Part shown: piece by piece, positions 54,942 to 64,000 of the stretch
Layout of the letters: each line of letters starts with the position of its first letter
Position numbering within the stretch: the stretch's first letter is position 1
Source: Spongilla lacustris
Lineage: Eukaryota > Porifera > Demospongiae > Spongillida > Spongillidae
Assembly: GCA_949361645.1 (NCBI GenBank)
Contig: OX442435.1
Location: forward strand, 6,856,470 to 6,920,469
Direction: 5' to 3'
DNA: 64,000 nt
The notes under the pieces: generated by a model
What the model saw: only the letters and a program-made list of their open reading frames with translations
Told to the model about the DNA's origin: nothing
The model's database searches: none
Position numbers and translations under genes: made by a program

Positions 54942-55351
54942 GTGCGAGCCGCTAATGTAGTTTGCGCGCTCTTTGCGGAGCGACAGGATTATGTAATAGT
55001 TGACCTAGCTTTACCAATCCAATTATGTGACCAAAAGCACGCAATGAATGTCTGTAATTTTCCATTGTTCCGAGGTGTTACTTTGTGGAAGATTGTTTAT
55101 GACAGTGTCAACAACGAGGTCATGTCTTACGTATGTTACAAAAAACTCTTACTGTACGAAGTAAAATGACAGTCATACTTGTATGTGTGTATGTTTTTTT
55201 CAAATATAGATTCTTTGAATGTCTTCCATGGTGCAGATATTCAGTTTGTGAGCCTGCAAGTGTCCCCTTTCCAGTTCTCAAAACACTACAGCAAAATCTA
55301 GTCAGTGCCACTAAAATCCATCATAAAGCATCAGGATTTATAAAATACTAA
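54942..55351 (+). CDS. Putative 3' exons of an unknown gene
   Basis: The first exon-like stretch (to about 55165) contains VTLWKIVYDSVNNEVMSYVCYKK. After a TTCAAATATAG acceptor, 55211-55351 encodes FFECLPWCRYSVCEP...LQQNLVSATKIHHKASGFIKY and ends in TAA. A decayed copy of both lies at 25245-25600, so the unit is repetitive. Function unknown. Confidence 0.4.
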
Positions 55352-55399
55352 CCTATATATAGTAGCCTCAAGTGCGTGTGATTTTATCTACAAGGTTAA

Positions 55400-56360
55400 T
55401 CACCATGCTACAAGGATGAAAAAACATCTGATTGAGGCTTCATGCATCTGATGCATGCATTCGTGGCTCATCCATGCATGCGTAACGACGGATGCGTTTT
55501 TTGTGTTACAGTGAAGAGCCCGCTAAGCAGACTGACTCCAAGGGCGTAGCATCGGCACAAGGGCGAGGAATAAAATTATTATTCATGTATTTATTAATAT
55601 ACATGTAAGTATTATTTTTCAAACGCTCAAGCATCTGGTTCGTCCGTAACCGTCTAGATTTTCCCGGTAACCGTCAACTTTGACCGGATGGATTGTAAAC
55701 GGTCAGCTATCGTCCACGAACGTGACCGGGATGATCCGGTACGGTTCGCAGTGATCGTGACCGGATCGATCGCGGCTGACCGCGGCAACACTGCATGCAC
55801 TTTAATTTTCGTGTTTTGTCCTTTCCTTTTTTTGTTTTGTCTTTAGATTTTTTTAACTCCCTATGCGGAGAGGGATGAATAATGCATTTATGTAAAAGTC
55901 ACAGTACCATGCAGATATGCTTACCTGTGCACACACTTCGCGGCACTAACATGCAGAGAGGGATGGATAATGCATTTCTATAAACGTCACAGTACCATGC
56001 AGATATGCATGCTTACCACAGCGCGGCTCTACCAATTGTAGTTACGGTATCCCAAACTGTAAACACCGCTAATTCAATCATTTTTTGGACATAAACTGAT
56101 TTTTGGAGCGTTTTATATAATATAGAATCACGTTAAGTTCGGTTTCCTAGTATTGAAGAATCTTTGCCTGGCATGCATGAAGCGCCTGCGCCTCCTTTCA
56201 GTCCTTTGGGCCTGTAAATCCTAACATATATGCATTCAAAACGGATCCCCCCGCTGCATGTGTTTATTAGGATATGCATAGCTAAATTAAGTTGAATTCA
56301 CATTATATTTGTAAATTGGAGCATTCAATTCTAAATGCAATATTAATATACGTAACTTAA
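55400..56360. other. Unassigned stretch with local duplication
   Basis: A GC-rich patch with repeated GACCGG/CCGGTC words (55640-55800). Two copies of a block GAGAGGGATGRATAATGCATT to CAGATATGC lie at 55868 and 55957. No gene. Confidence 0.5.
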
Positions 56361-56814
56361 CTTGATTTTAGTACCAGTGCATCAGTGTTGCATTACATCA
56401 ATGGAGGGTTTGCCCTGCAGCCTTAAGCGTTTACATTCTTGCGCGCCTGATGTGTGCCAACATTGTTCGGAAAAGGAGACACAACGGATGCGAGATATTA
56501 AAACTCGGATAAGATCATTCAGATGTGGCAAGATATCTTATTGCAGCTGTTTACAACAACAACCCTTTGAACAATCTGCTCTTCCTCGTTTCGGTTTGTA
56601 GGGAGATTCTGAAGTATTCGACCCCACATATGAATAATAGTCATTGCCGTCGCAAACTTATATCATATACCGATATGATGTTCCTCATAAATTATATACC
56701 TTTGCTTCAGTTTTTTCACAACATTAATATTAGTATGGGGTGGTTTGTAACACATACCATTATTATATATTGGTCCAGTACTAGTATCATCAGTATCACC
56801 ATGGATATTAAATT

Positions 56815-56931
56815 ACCTGGATAGGAAACAACTCCGTAATCTACGAATACGGGCAAACCATCCGCGTTGTGTTGTAAGCCACGTTCTACAATGAGTTCTG
56901 GCTCAGCCGGTAATAGAGGAAATCGAAACAC
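56815..56931 (-). CDS. Exon-like fragment, unknown
   Basis: The minus strand encodes FRFPLLPAEPELIVERG and GLPVFVDYGVVSYPG, followed by a CCAG|GTAATT donor. Composition is convincingly protein-like. No neighbouring exon was identified. Confidence 0.35.
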
Positions 56932-57236
56932 TCAATCCCAGTACATGAAAGTCTGGGGTGTTGCTAAGAGGTTTCTCAATTCACCGGCGTGCTTGGATTG
57001 GTGATATCTCGTTACTCAAAGTTTAACGTTCTTGGAAGCTTTAAAGGACGTAAAACTAAAGTTTATAAGTTGGGTTTGGCGGACCCCAGTATCTAAACTA
57101 CCACATTTTATCTACACTGAAAACAACCCACCAGGTATAAACCTACGTTCGCCACTGAGAACTCGTAACTGTAAGAGCACCCATATGCATTCAATGTAAC
57201 GCGGATAGATTATTGAAATATGCAGTTCACGAGAAA

Positions 57237-57962
57237 ATGCCGTTTCGCATATATATAATTATGTGTTTAAAAGATGGCGCAAGATATATTATCTGCAATA
57301 CCTTTTTTAATAATTCACTGACGAAACGTTTGCTCACGTGCACATGTAACATTGATTTAATTTTTAAAATAGTAAAATTACAGCGTGCCAAGAGGGTGTG
57401 GCAATACGATACTACTGCGGTATGCCCACGCATGCAGTGTAGGTGCATGGACTTCTGCGTGCTAGATTATGGACCAAACATTCAGCGTGCACACGTGCAT
57501 GCAATATGTTGTCTACTTGAATCAGCTAGCAGCTCGAACCAAGGATTATTAACTATTACAATCCAGTGGATTTATAACACTTGGTGTCGTACCATGTGGG
57601 ATATGCCTCATTTCATTCTCTTTGGCACTCGCGGCATTACTTTCAAAGTGGTTGTCTGTTTCAACGCTTATATGACAATATACGGCATGAAAAAGCTCGC
57701 CGATTTCTACATAGGACTCTATTGCCAGCCTGGAGTGCATGGTAACCTCGGAAAACGCTCAGTTACAATTTCCACTAGTTACGAGCATTATCCGTGCATG
57801 CATGCGATGGTGATCCAATTATGCTGTCATAGTCTGCGATTGAATGCAAGACAATACGGTGCAAGACAAAATGACTGCACCGCTGCTAATGAATGCTTTG
57901 AAGTGCAGTTTACCCACGCGAAGAAAATCAAACCAGCTCTTAATTGCATGCATGGTCAGTAA
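57237..57962 (+). CDS. Long hypothetical ORF (241 codons)
   Basis: Open from ATG 57237 to TAA 57960-57962. The length is hard to get by chance at this base composition, yet the protein is cysteine-rich, irregular, and matches nothing I know. It lies inside the 10.8 kb TIR element. It may be a decayed or very diverged coding exon, or a chance opening. Confidence 0.35.
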   Translation: MPFRIYIIMCLKDGARYIICNTFFNNSLTKRLLTCTCNIDLIFKIVKLQRAKRVWQYDTTAVCPRMQCRCMDFCVLDYGPNIQRAHVHAICCLLESASSSNQGLLTITIQWIYNTWCRTMWDMPHFILFGTRGITFKVVVCFNAYMTIYGMKKLADFYIGLYCQPGVHGNLGKRSVTISTSYEHYPCMHAMVIQLCCHSLRLNARQYGARQNDCTAANECFEVQFTHAKKIKPALNCMHGQ

Positions 57963-58153
57963 ATTAAGAGATTTGCTGCCCATGCAGGTCTACCAATTGC
58001 ACTGATGCATGGATGCAGGTGCATTCGCTGTTATACATAATCAGTAGGCCTGCATAATTTGTGCATCTGCACCTACTGATATATTTGTATAATTATAAAG
58101 GTGCACGCCGGCATTCCGTGCATGGTATATGGAGCACAGATAACATGATCCCA

Positions 58154-58372
58154 TGCAAGTGTGCTGAGTTGGGTTGGCGATGTGTACCATTGGCAGTGGA
58201 GAACTATGTGGCCTGGGGACCAGAGGCATTAAAGGCCTTCAAGCACGTGGCTTCACGGTTAGCCATTCGTGGTAACACCCCCAAGTCTAAGGTGGTAGCT
58301 GAGCTATATGGCCGCCTCAGCCTGTTATTGATTAGAGCTAATGCTCAATCAATCTTGGTACGCTCCTACCCC
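58154..58372 (+). pseudogene. Non-LTR RT C-terminal tail fragment
   Basis: Encodes GWRCVPLAVENYVAWGPEAL, a KHVASRLAI segment and a RANAQSILVRS end. This is the same tail type as the decayed RT at 30915-32881 (PIAIETSGAFGPDAL...GNAASVLGT). The RT core is absent. Confidence 0.7.
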
Positions 58373-58696
58373 CCAATCAACCCAACAGGACAGTTATCTG
58401 TGCATGTAGTTGTTTGTGCCGCCGTGCCGGTGTGTTTTGGGTGTTATTGTAATGCCTATTTATAATACAATCAATGAATAATTGTAACTGGAAATTCATA
58501 ATTGTATTCCTATTGGGTCGGCCCATACATAGGCGGTCATCTTGCTTTTTGTATTCAATTTGAATTTCAACCAACTCTATAATGTACTATAAGCAGGTCT
58601 GATTATGATATATATGTACTTCAAAAAATTATACCATTAAACATTCTTTAACTAAAATCAAGACAAAACCATATCCGTTAAGTAATTAATTCGCGG

Positions 58697-59019
58697 TTTG
58701 CGAATCAACGAATATTCCCGTATATCTTCCCATAGACTTGTATGGGGTACTTCAATACCAATCACGCCAGCATTAGCATTTGCCATGAGGAGTTGTTGGT
58801 ACACTACATTTGCCATGATTTTTAGTGGGGTCGCAGTATTTTTCCTATTTAAGACGTCGCTTCCCTAGGATTATCATAGGGAAAAATACGGTGCCTCCAC
58901 TAAAAACCATGGCAAATGTAGTGTACTAACAATCCCTCATGGCAAATGCTGAGAAAAATCTGGCGTGCTTGGTATTGAAGTACCCCATACATATACGGGA
59001 ATATTCGCTGATTCGCAAA
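58697..59019. repeat. Fold-back palindrome, about 323 bp
   Basis: Ends TTTGCGAATCA and TGATTCGCAAA. The arms share AATATTCCCGTATA, GGGTACTTCAATACC, CATTTGCCATGAGG and ACTACATTTGCCATG words. MITE-like, no coding. Confidence 0.9.
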
Positions 59020-59217
59020 CAACGACTTCTGACTTTTGACCGCTCATTTCTGAATATGAGACGTACAAAATTTTCGGATGGCAATTATTTTCGGATATTA
59101 GCATATGCTTTTAAAATCATGGATAAATTTTAGGATACCTACATTCAAAAATATACCAGTACAAGTTCTAATCATGAGAATTCTCTGCTTCATGTTCGCA
59201 TACCTACTCGCTGTTAG

Positions 59218-59541
59218 CCTGGCACGGTAATCCTGACCACTCACCAAACCCACAGCAGGGCAGGAAATAAATACGTCTCAGCCGTCGTCTGTCATACTTA
59301 TGTACCATCACAGCTCGACCAAGAGGAAGTTACAACACTACTCAAAGATGAATTAAAGTCTACTAGAAAGGTTTGGCTTCCACTACGGCGTTTGGTTTAT
59401 AGAAAGCACAATTTGAAATTGTATCATCACACAGAGAAAGAAGCCATCCATGCACCGAAAGTGGAAGAGTTCGTTCGTGACAAATTCAAATTGTATCAGT
59501 CTCCTTTAGTTGCGCGCCTCTGCATATCGCATGCATGTTGA
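59218..59541 (+). CDS. Orphan exon without start codon
   Basis: Open frame after a TAG/acceptor-like TTAG at about 59217 to TGA 59539-59541. It encodes YVSAVVCHTYVPSQLDQEEV, a KDELKSTRKVWLPLRRLVYR stretch and PKVEEFVRDKFKLYQ. The charged, cysteine-poor composition looks genuinely coding. No ATG, so it would be an internal or last exon. Family not recognised. Confidence 0.45.
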   Translation, partial: PGTVILTTHQTHSRAGNKYVSAVVCHTYVPSQLDQEEVTTLLKDELKSTRKVWLPLRRLVYRKHNLKLYHHTEKEAIHAPKVEEFVRDKFKLYQSPLVARLCISHAC

Positions 59542-60329
59542 ATTGGTGCAAAGATCGCTGAAACTACCGCTCGAGCATTATACCTATATTTTCAAGAATG
59601 CACGGTGGTAGCTTCATAAAACTCATAGAGCAAGCCTATATTCTGTACACGGCTCTGCTCACTTAACACGATATTCTATAAAACAGACTCAAGTTCGAAG
59701 TACTAGTTCTAAGGCTGCCATTTTGTTGTTGACGCTAAAACAGTGACCTGTTTTCATAAGATACAATGCTGATTTGATTTGTGGCAACAATTCAATAAGA
59801 TGTTGAGACTCAGATATAGTTAATTGGCTACGTCAGCCTATACGTGGCTCAGTAGAATATAGTTTTTATTTTGATCATGAGAACTGATCATGCACATTCT
59901 ACAATACATTTACATGTACATGTGCATACGTGTATCCAATGCCGTATGCATGAGGGTATAAACAATGGTAACACGATCCTCCGCTCTATTGATCCTACCA
60001 CGTTATACTCGCACAAGGCACATGCATCTGCTGAATTTATCTTAGAAGTGCGAAGTCTCAGTGCGAACATAACTTCGTGCAAAGCAAACAAAACGAATGT
60101 GTACAGCATTATTGCCCAATGCAATTTCACTATATCCTGCTGCACACAAACGTGCACATACGAAAATATCTTGTAATTGATTATGGCAGAAGGCGGAACT
60201 AACAAAACCATTACGCTAAATTATTTACGGTATATGGCGCTGAATATGCAAATATTTTGCCATGCGAAAAATTTTTGGCCCTACAGTAGTTAATGAGTTG
60301 TTCGGAAAGGTGGCTCCCCTTCCCTATAG

Positions 60330-60752
60330 GCCCTTGTTGAAACAATGCATGGGTTCTATCTGCATGCCCCAATAATAGCTGTTGTCTTTAATTCGATAAT
60401 GTGTCCTCAAGTTTACTCCTAGACATATATGTTGGTACAGAGGGGGAGCTGAATGGAAACCTGCATTTTTGTTAACTCATGCACTATTCTCTAGTTCTGA
60501 GCATCAATACTGCACAATTGCATTCTTGCAGCAGGACGCAAAGCTGCAACTGAGTAGTGCATCTGCACTATTCAGCAGCGCAGGTTGCACCCAACTTGTA
60601 GGTGCCAGGCCACCGTCACCGGCCACTGCATGTTACTATATACTAATAGTACCTTTGGCCTTGCATGCATGGTAATGTGGGCGGTTATTAACTTAGATTA
60701 TTATTATTTAAAGAGCGCATGCATGATGTAATAATTATACTGCATCTGACGC
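60330..60752 (+). promoter_or_regulatory. Conserved upstream/5'UTR block of gene 4
   Basis: Collinear with 15289-15735 of gene 1 (CTTGTTGAAACAATGCATGG through GTGGGCGGTTATTAA to GCATCTGACGC before the ATG). Retained here without the 7.4 kb transposon. Confidence 0.6.
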
Positions 60753-61329
60753 ATGGCAAACACAGGCCGCGTCTCCAAACAGCAACTCAGCGTAGCAGCC
60801 CTGGCTATGGTGCTAGTAGTGCTAACGTTGCTATTTACTAGTAGGCTGAGGGAGTTGGAGGTGTATCCTCTTCCTATTCTGCGGCTGGGAGCTCCTGGCG
60901 ATATCTCTTCTCCTCCAAAGTACGACATATCGTCGCGTAATTGTACAACAGTTTCGAGATGGGTCGTAACGACCTCCAATGCTAAGACGCCATCAATTGC
61001 TGTCCAAGTGCTTCTCGACTCGACAAATGACTGGTGTGTACTAGTTCTCGGTGAAGCGGAAGGACTTGGTTATGACTTCCCGTGGACGAACGATACAAAG
61101 AATCTTATATACTTACCGTTTGAGGCGTTGCCGCTGCTGCCGTTCAAGACGGTAACATTACCGTCGCTCGACGTAAGGAATATCGGTTACCTCTACGCTA
61201 TCTCCAACGGAGCAAGAGTGGTTTTGGATCTTGAAAAAGACAACGTTCCTATTCGAGTTGGTGACACATACTTACCATCGCAAACAGAAAATAGAGAATA
61301 TCTGTGTCCTAATCTAGAAGAGAACGAAG
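60753..61329 (+). CDS. STELLO-like glycosyltransferase, exon 1 (gene 4)
   Basis: 577 nt, the same length as gene 3 exon 1. It ends GAAG before donor GTAGGT (intron starts 61330). It encodes the tail MANTGRVSKQQ, a signal anchor, SRNC, RWVVTT, VLGEAEG, NIGYLYAISNGA and DLEKDN, with no lesion. The conserved upstream block is present, so this is probably an active gene. Exon 2 must lie beyond the window. By alignment of the last about 250 bp with gene 3, it should begin about 200 bp after position 64000. Confidence 0.88.
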
Positions 61330-61355
61330 GTAGGTAGGCCCTACTTAACTCAGTA

Positions 61356-61356
<1 letters not shown>

Positions 61357-61390
<34 letters not shown>
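61357..61390. repeat. Poly-G tract (34 nt) after the gene 4 donor
   Basis: Starts 28 nt after the exon 1 end, the same position as in gene 3. Confidence 0.9.
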
Positions 61391-61394
<4 letters not shown>

Positions 61395-61564
61395 AGGCTC
61401 TAATTACGGGGTGGAAAATAGGACCTGGCACCTGGCCTGGCCTGGTGTCCATTGACAAGGTCCTATAGCGCGTGCGTGCGGTACCCATTACCAAGAAACT
61501 TGCATACTTCTGTAGAGATAAAATAAAGGGATTTTACATATTAACTACAAAAAGTCACGAAAAT

Positions 61565-61800
61565 GATGCCGATCGAACCAGGAGGGCTCGGGCATTTTGC
61601 CGCATCAAAACAGTGCCGAGGCGACAATACATTGCATTTAGCCTTTCAGAATTGGATGAGTGGGAGTGGATGGCCAAGCGCCTAGCAATTCTTGATAACG
61701 TTTCCTTTGCAGTGATTCCCCAGCCTCCATATGCCTCTACTACGAGAGGGACACATATCCAACCTCTTTCGAGACAACCCAAAGCATCGTTTTCTAATTT
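61565..61800 (-). pseudogene. Non-LTR RT C-terminal tail fragment in the gene 4 intron
   Basis: The minus strand encodes GWICVPLVVEAYGGWG, RIARRLAIHS and RQNARALLVRS, the same tail type as 58154-58372. No other RT part is present. Confidence 0.7.
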
Positions 61801-61979
61801 CTCTTCTGTACAAAAATGAAAATCTGCTGACGACGTATACGGGTATACAGTGCCCGCAACGACGGCCTGGGACGAGGAAAAGCGATAACGTGATAGTATA
61901 CAAAAAGGTTTGTAAATATGTAGCAATGGGGAACGCATGCGCGCTAGGATCTTGCCAATGGATACCATACAGTTGCTAG

Positions 61980-64000
61980 TCTCGTTCCCAGACGCGATGG
62001 TATTCCAGCAGGAATGCAGTTAAGGTATCCACAAAGGATGTAGCCACATGGCATAATTAGAGTAGAAGCTGTCAAATGCCCCTGGAAGAAGGCTGTAGCA
62101 CAAGGCTTTCCACTGACAGTGAGGAACCAAACAACGAATGTCGAGTCGAAATTAAAGAAGTCAAAAATATATATATATTTGATTGAATGGAAGATTACTG
62201 ATTATGATTAAATTCGCTATGTATTAACTTCAAGAGATGATTTACGCGTTCAGAATCTGATGTACATTGCTGTATGAAAGCAAATATGGTTGTAAAGTCT
62301 TCCTCTACTGCATATAGTCCTATTTACTACCATAAAGGAAGGGTGGTACATTATTTGGTACATACAAAGTAGTATATCTGGCCAATGCCATACAAAAGTG
62401 AAGTAGTGCAATGGACTAAATACAAAATTGCAAAAAATTTCAAAAGCTGCATGCAAAGCTGCTGGGGCAATGCACAATGCAATCACGTGCGTAGAATGCA
62501 GCAGCTCACCCTGCATGCAGATATACATGAAAGCAAATGCATAGTCCTATTTACTACTTGGTAAAGGAAGGCTGGTACCACATTTTTAGTATTACAAAAT
62601 AGTAAATCTGGCCACGCAATGCCGTAGGATTGAAGTGCCACAAATTGGGACAGTGTCCACTACTGTCCAGCAAAATCGGGCTTGTGAGGTTATAATCTTA
62701 TCACTATAAAAATTGAACAATACATCTTTGCAACGGTACAACCTTTTCCTTTGAAATTTTGTACACATGTTCTCACATCATCTCTCTATGTGAAAATCGA
62801 TTTTGGGCTCTAATTATTTTCCATGCCGCAAGACAAGATTGCTAACCCAACGGGTTATAGAATTCAACATTTCTCCATGTACGAGTGTGGAAAATGCATC
62901 AAATTTGGGTTGTACATAGAGGAGTCCTGTAGCTATTGACTGGTTCTGTTCGTTAATTTCTGTATCATCCGTTACGGAGATACAGTTGTACAAACTACGT
63001 GCACGTTTTCCCGCTTGATTCGCGCCATTGATATTAGCAAATCGCGTCCCGCTCAATGTATGGGGAGGCGGTGATTATATCTTTAGCCCCTCCCATACCC
63101 ACCCCCTACATGCAGTATAAAAACTATTCCTCTCTGTTACTAGTAAGTTTCGCGCCCTTATTGTTTTCCCAAACCTCCTCATCTCCGGACCACCCTACAG
63201 GCCTAGCTGTTGTCAGGCCTATCCTTGCCATAAACTTTAGGCACCGTGCCACAGTCATCAAATTCTTTCGGTTAGATATCAGTTTCTCCTTTGCATGGGC
63301 ACTGGACAGCAGTTCGCCAACATCACCAGCTGCAATCAGCTTTTACACAGATGGAACAGAACACTACATCAGTCTACATGTGTAGATATGATAATCACAA
63401 CCTACATTCAAGACCACTTTTGAAACCATTGTGGCCTCCTTTACACCAAATTCTTGTTTTAGGGAAGTTGTACTTAATGGGTTGATTAGATTAGGGTTTT
63501 CCCTGATGTCTGGAAGAATCTAAGATGATGATTGAAAATTAGCGTTGATTGAACAGCGTTGACTATACAATAATACTAAAATCAAATCCTAAATGTGACT
63601 GGTTTTGTGAATAAACAAAAAAAAAAAAAAAAATTAGTGGCTCGCAATTACATGTAGTTGAATCATTGTCGCGAATGGCCAGAACTAAAACAACCATGGA
63701 AAAAAATTTGCGGGTAATCTGCAAGTATATAATTATCCGTACTGGGTATATGCACACAATTTTATCAGTATCGTTTTCAGCCGTCTCGCGAGGTGGATCT
63801 TGAACAAAAAGTGGTCGAGCTATAGCCCGAATGCCTGACCGGCTGCTACAGCCCTGATTTGATCCCGTACCAGTGCTCTTACATGCATTCGTGCACAATA
63901 TACAAATGTCAGTTCTTAATAATATGTGCAGATTGCACAATCAAATGAATAATATTCATAGCCTGCCAAGCGGACCTTGCACCCCCCCTGGCTACAGGCC
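61980..64000 (+). other. Intron 1 of gene 4 (continues past window end)
   Basis: 62035-62250 matches 3235-3470. 62250-62640 holds diverged tandem repeats of the intron family. 63080-63430 matches 46735-47100. 63750-64000 matches the last 450-240 bp before exon 2 of gene 3. A-run at 63617-63634. No separate gene is certain. A coding-like frame (FYTDGTEHY) lies at about 63180-63385. Confidence 0.7.

Larger units (their letters stand above)
49474..60286. mobile_element. 10.8 kb TIR element flanked by TA (long version)
   Basis: The left end (CTGTAGGGCGAAAA..., with GATATTTGCATATTCAGC inside) and the right end near 60200-60286 are reverse complements over about 85 bp. TA lies on both sides (49472-49473 and 60287-60288). 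The end regions match the 1.2 kb element at 6640-7852. Inside are a hairpin, an insertion (50013-52234), a fold-back, duplicated exons and several orphan coding-like exons. No transposase is recognised. It may be one large element or two related ends that now bracket unrelated insertions. Confidence 0.5.

Noticed and set aside
55640..55800. GC-rich patch with CCGGTC/GACCGG words as a possible tRNA or structured RNA
   Set aside because: No cloverleaf or A/B box could be fitted; left as unassigned sequence.
57213..57236. TTG-initiated start of the 249-codon frame
   Set aside because: Non-ATG start is not credible in a nuclear animal gene; the ATG at 57237 was used instead.

Overview
The window looks like nuclear DNA of an early-branching animal, most likely a demosponge (moderate confidence). 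Genes are split by short GT-AG introns. Palindromic ATGCAT/TACATGTA words are very common. There are long poly-C/poly-G tracts, and animal-type Ty3/gypsy, non-LTR and TIR transposons are densely nested. I see no rRNA or tRNA genes, no CRISPR array and no prokaryotic operon structure.

The backbone is a tandem, all-plus-strand array of paralogous two-exon genes encoding a STELLO-like (DUF288) putative Golgi glycosyltransferase. Exon 1 encodes a cytoplasmic tail, a signal anchor and the first half of the GT-like domain. Exon 2 encodes the rest. Copies in order: gene A (exon 2 only, 1-1037, cut by the window edge); gene B (exon 2 pseudogene 4993-6477, no exon 1 found); gene 1 (15736-19836, assembly gap in exon 1); gene 2 (26906-30057, exon 1 broken, exon 2 open); gene 3 (32982-49328, both exons intact, 14.3 kb intron full of transposons); gene 4 (exon 1 at 60753-61329; exon 2 predicted about 200 bp past the window end). 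The introns fall into two lineages: genes 1 and 2, versus genes B, 3 and 4. Conserved promoter/5'UTR blocks precede exon 1 of genes 1, 2 and 4. In gene 3 that block has been replaced by a retroelement fragment.

Between and inside these genes lie mobile elements. (i) A 7.4 kb DNA transposon at 7893-15279 has perfect 27-bp TIRs and a 9-bp target duplication. Its minus-strand exons encode a ubiquitin-specific-protease (C19) domain followed by an Ulp1-type (C48) protease domain. (ii) A TA-flanked TIR element is present as a 1.2 kb version (6640-7852) and a 10.8 kb version (49474-60286). (iii) Two Ty3/gypsy elements sit in the gene 3 intron. One is young, with identical 173-bp LTRs and a textbook -1 frameshift signal. 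The other is decayed, with a 21-bp minisatellite in place of its RT core. (iv) There is a decayed non-LTR reverse transcriptase at 30915-32881 and two small relatives of its tail. (v) Several fold-back or MITE-like palindromes are present.

Functionally, the host genes probably make several variants of one secretory-pathway glycosyltransferase. Antisense exon fragments and hairpins in their 3' flanks make RNA-level cross-talk possible, but that is inference. Best candidates for a new system: the two-protease transposon at 7893-15279, and the STELLO-like array with self-antisense tails.
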